Source: Dermatophilaceae bacterium
GTDB lineage: Bacteria > Actinomycetota > Actinomycetes > Actinomycetales > Dermatophilaceae
Direction: 5' to 3'
Length of the DNA stretch: 5,834 nucleotides
NCBI GenBank assembly: GCA_013361975.1
Contig: JABFXB010000287.1
Location: 1 to 5,834, forward strand
The notes beneath the pieces are model-generated. The model was not told the DNA's origin. It did not search any database and was given only the letters and a program-made list of their open reading frames with translations. Of this stretch, positions 5,502 to 5,834 are shown piece after piece. The position numbers and the translations under genes are program-made. Numbering within the stretch: position 1 is the first letter of the stretch; each line of letters begins with the position of its first letter.

Positions 5502-5554
5502 CAGCGCTCTACCGCTGAGATCGTCATCGAACACCGCGGTTGCGTACGGAATGA

Positions 5555-5580
5555 GTGGTGGGCGGGTGTGGTGGGCGGGT
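5555..5580. repeat. 13-bp perfect tandem repeat upstream of gabT
   Basis: GTGGTGGGCGGGT occurs twice without a gap (5555-5567 and 5568-5580). The block ends 23 bases before the putative -10 of gabT and therefore covers the region just upstream of and touching the -35 position. This is a natural place for an activator to bind, or for slippage to arise. GABA-catabolic genes in actinobacteria are often controlled by dedicated regulators; none is encoded in this window. Confidence 0.85.
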
Positions 5581-5603
5581 TCCGTTCCGGCCCCACCCGA
5601 CGG

Positions 5604-5609
5604 CATACT
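5604..5609 (+). promoter_or_regulatory. Leaderless-type -10 element of gabT
   Basis: CATACT (4 of 6 to TATAAT, with the key second A and final T) is followed by exactly 7 bases and then the gabT ATG at 5617. This is the same geometry as at the mod regulator. No Shine-Dalgarno precedes the ATG. Together these suggest a leaderless transcript starting at the A of ATG. The hexamer overlaps a copy of the octamer CGGCATAC. No good -35 is seen. Confidence 0.45.
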
Positions 5610-5616
5610 GACGCGC

Positions 5617-5834
5617 ATGAGCAGCGTCCCCCAGCAGCGCGTCCTCCGGACCGCGATCCCCGGCCCGAGGTCCACCGAGCTCCAGCAGCGCAAGACCGCC
5701 GCGGTCTCGGCCGGCGTCTCGACCGGCCTCCCCGTCTACGTCGAGCGAGCCGGCGGCGGCATCCTCGTCGACGTCGACGGCAACCAGCTCATCGACTTCG
5801 GCTCCGGCATCGCCGTGACGACCGTCGGCAACGC
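5617..5834 (+). CDS. gabT: 4-aminobutyrate aminotransferase, N-terminal part
   Basis: These are the first 72 codons of a class III, PLP-dependent aminotransferase cut by the right edge. The enzyme transfers the amino group of 4-aminobutyrate to 2-oxoglutarate, giving succinic semialdehyde and glutamate, the first step of GABA breakdown in the cytoplasm. The visible part matches actinobacterial GabT: RTAIPGPRSTELQQRK (11-26), LPVYVERAGGGILVDVDGN (38-56) and LIDFGSGIAVTTVGN (58-72). The PLP lysine and most active-site residues lie beyond the edge and cannot be checked. The start is the only sensible ATG for the family and has no ribosome binding site, in keeping with the leaderless-type promoter. 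Another class III aminotransferase is possible, but the IPGP and GSGIAVTTVGN stretches favour GabT. A succinic semialdehyde dehydrogenase or GABA permease might follow outside the window. Confidence 0.88.
   Translation, partial: MSSVPQQRVLRTAIPGPRSTELQQRKTAAVSAGVSTGLPVYVERAGGGILVDVDGNQLIDFGSGIAVTTVGN

Noticed and set aside
1..5834. CRISPR arrays, insertion sequences or prophage genes
   Set aside because: No regularly spaced repeats, transposase or integrase motifs, or target-site duplications were seen.

Overview
The window is very GC-rich, almost every Tyr codon is TAC, and all genes look actinobacterial. The Cys-pair ModA, the small HTH-Mop regulator, the ArsR/AHSA1 pairing and the GabT N-terminus are all familiar from Actinomycetota. 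A high-GC member of the Micrococcales (perhaps Intrasporangiaceae-like) is a reasonable guess, but it rests on recognition of protein families and not on a marker gene.

Layout. Positions 1-186 hold no gene I can support. From 3266 down to 187, on the minus strand, lies a complete molybdate-uptake operon: a 131-aa HTH-Mop regulator, then the lipoprotein ModA, the permease ModB and the ATPase ModC. The regulator/modA and modB/modC junctions overlap by 4 bases, and modA and modB are 37 bases apart. Positions 3267-3465 form a divergent intergenic region. It contains a TATAGT -10 element placed so that the regulator mRNA would be leaderless, a perfect 24-bp inverted repeat with a 1-base centre, and a strong TTGACA-17-TGTAAT promoter facing right. 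That promoter is overlapped by an ATCAAT-N6-ATTGAT dyad, a good candidate ArsR-type operator.

From 3466 to 5456, on the plus strand, is a second operon: an ArsR-family repressor without cysteines, an AHSA1/SRPBCC-domain protein, a VOC (glyoxalase/bleomycin-resistance fold) protein and a RibD-C/dihydrofolate-reductase-fold protein. A 12-bp GC-rich hairpin precedes the last gene. After a 160-base intergenic stretch with a 13-bp tandem repeat and another leaderless-type -10, the N-terminal 72 codons of a 4-aminobutyrate aminotransferase (gabT) run off the right edge.

How the genes work together. The mod genes would capture molybdate outside the membrane (ModA), pass it through ModB with ATP hydrolysed by ModC, and sense it through the Mop domains of ModC and the regulator. 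The ArsR operon looks self-regulated. Its substrate is unknown; the three downstream folds suggest handling of, or protection from, a small organic molecule. The most unusual signal in the window is the octamer CGGCATAC. It occurs five times, in both coding and non-coding DNA, and it accounts for both of the only two TAT tyrosine codons I found.
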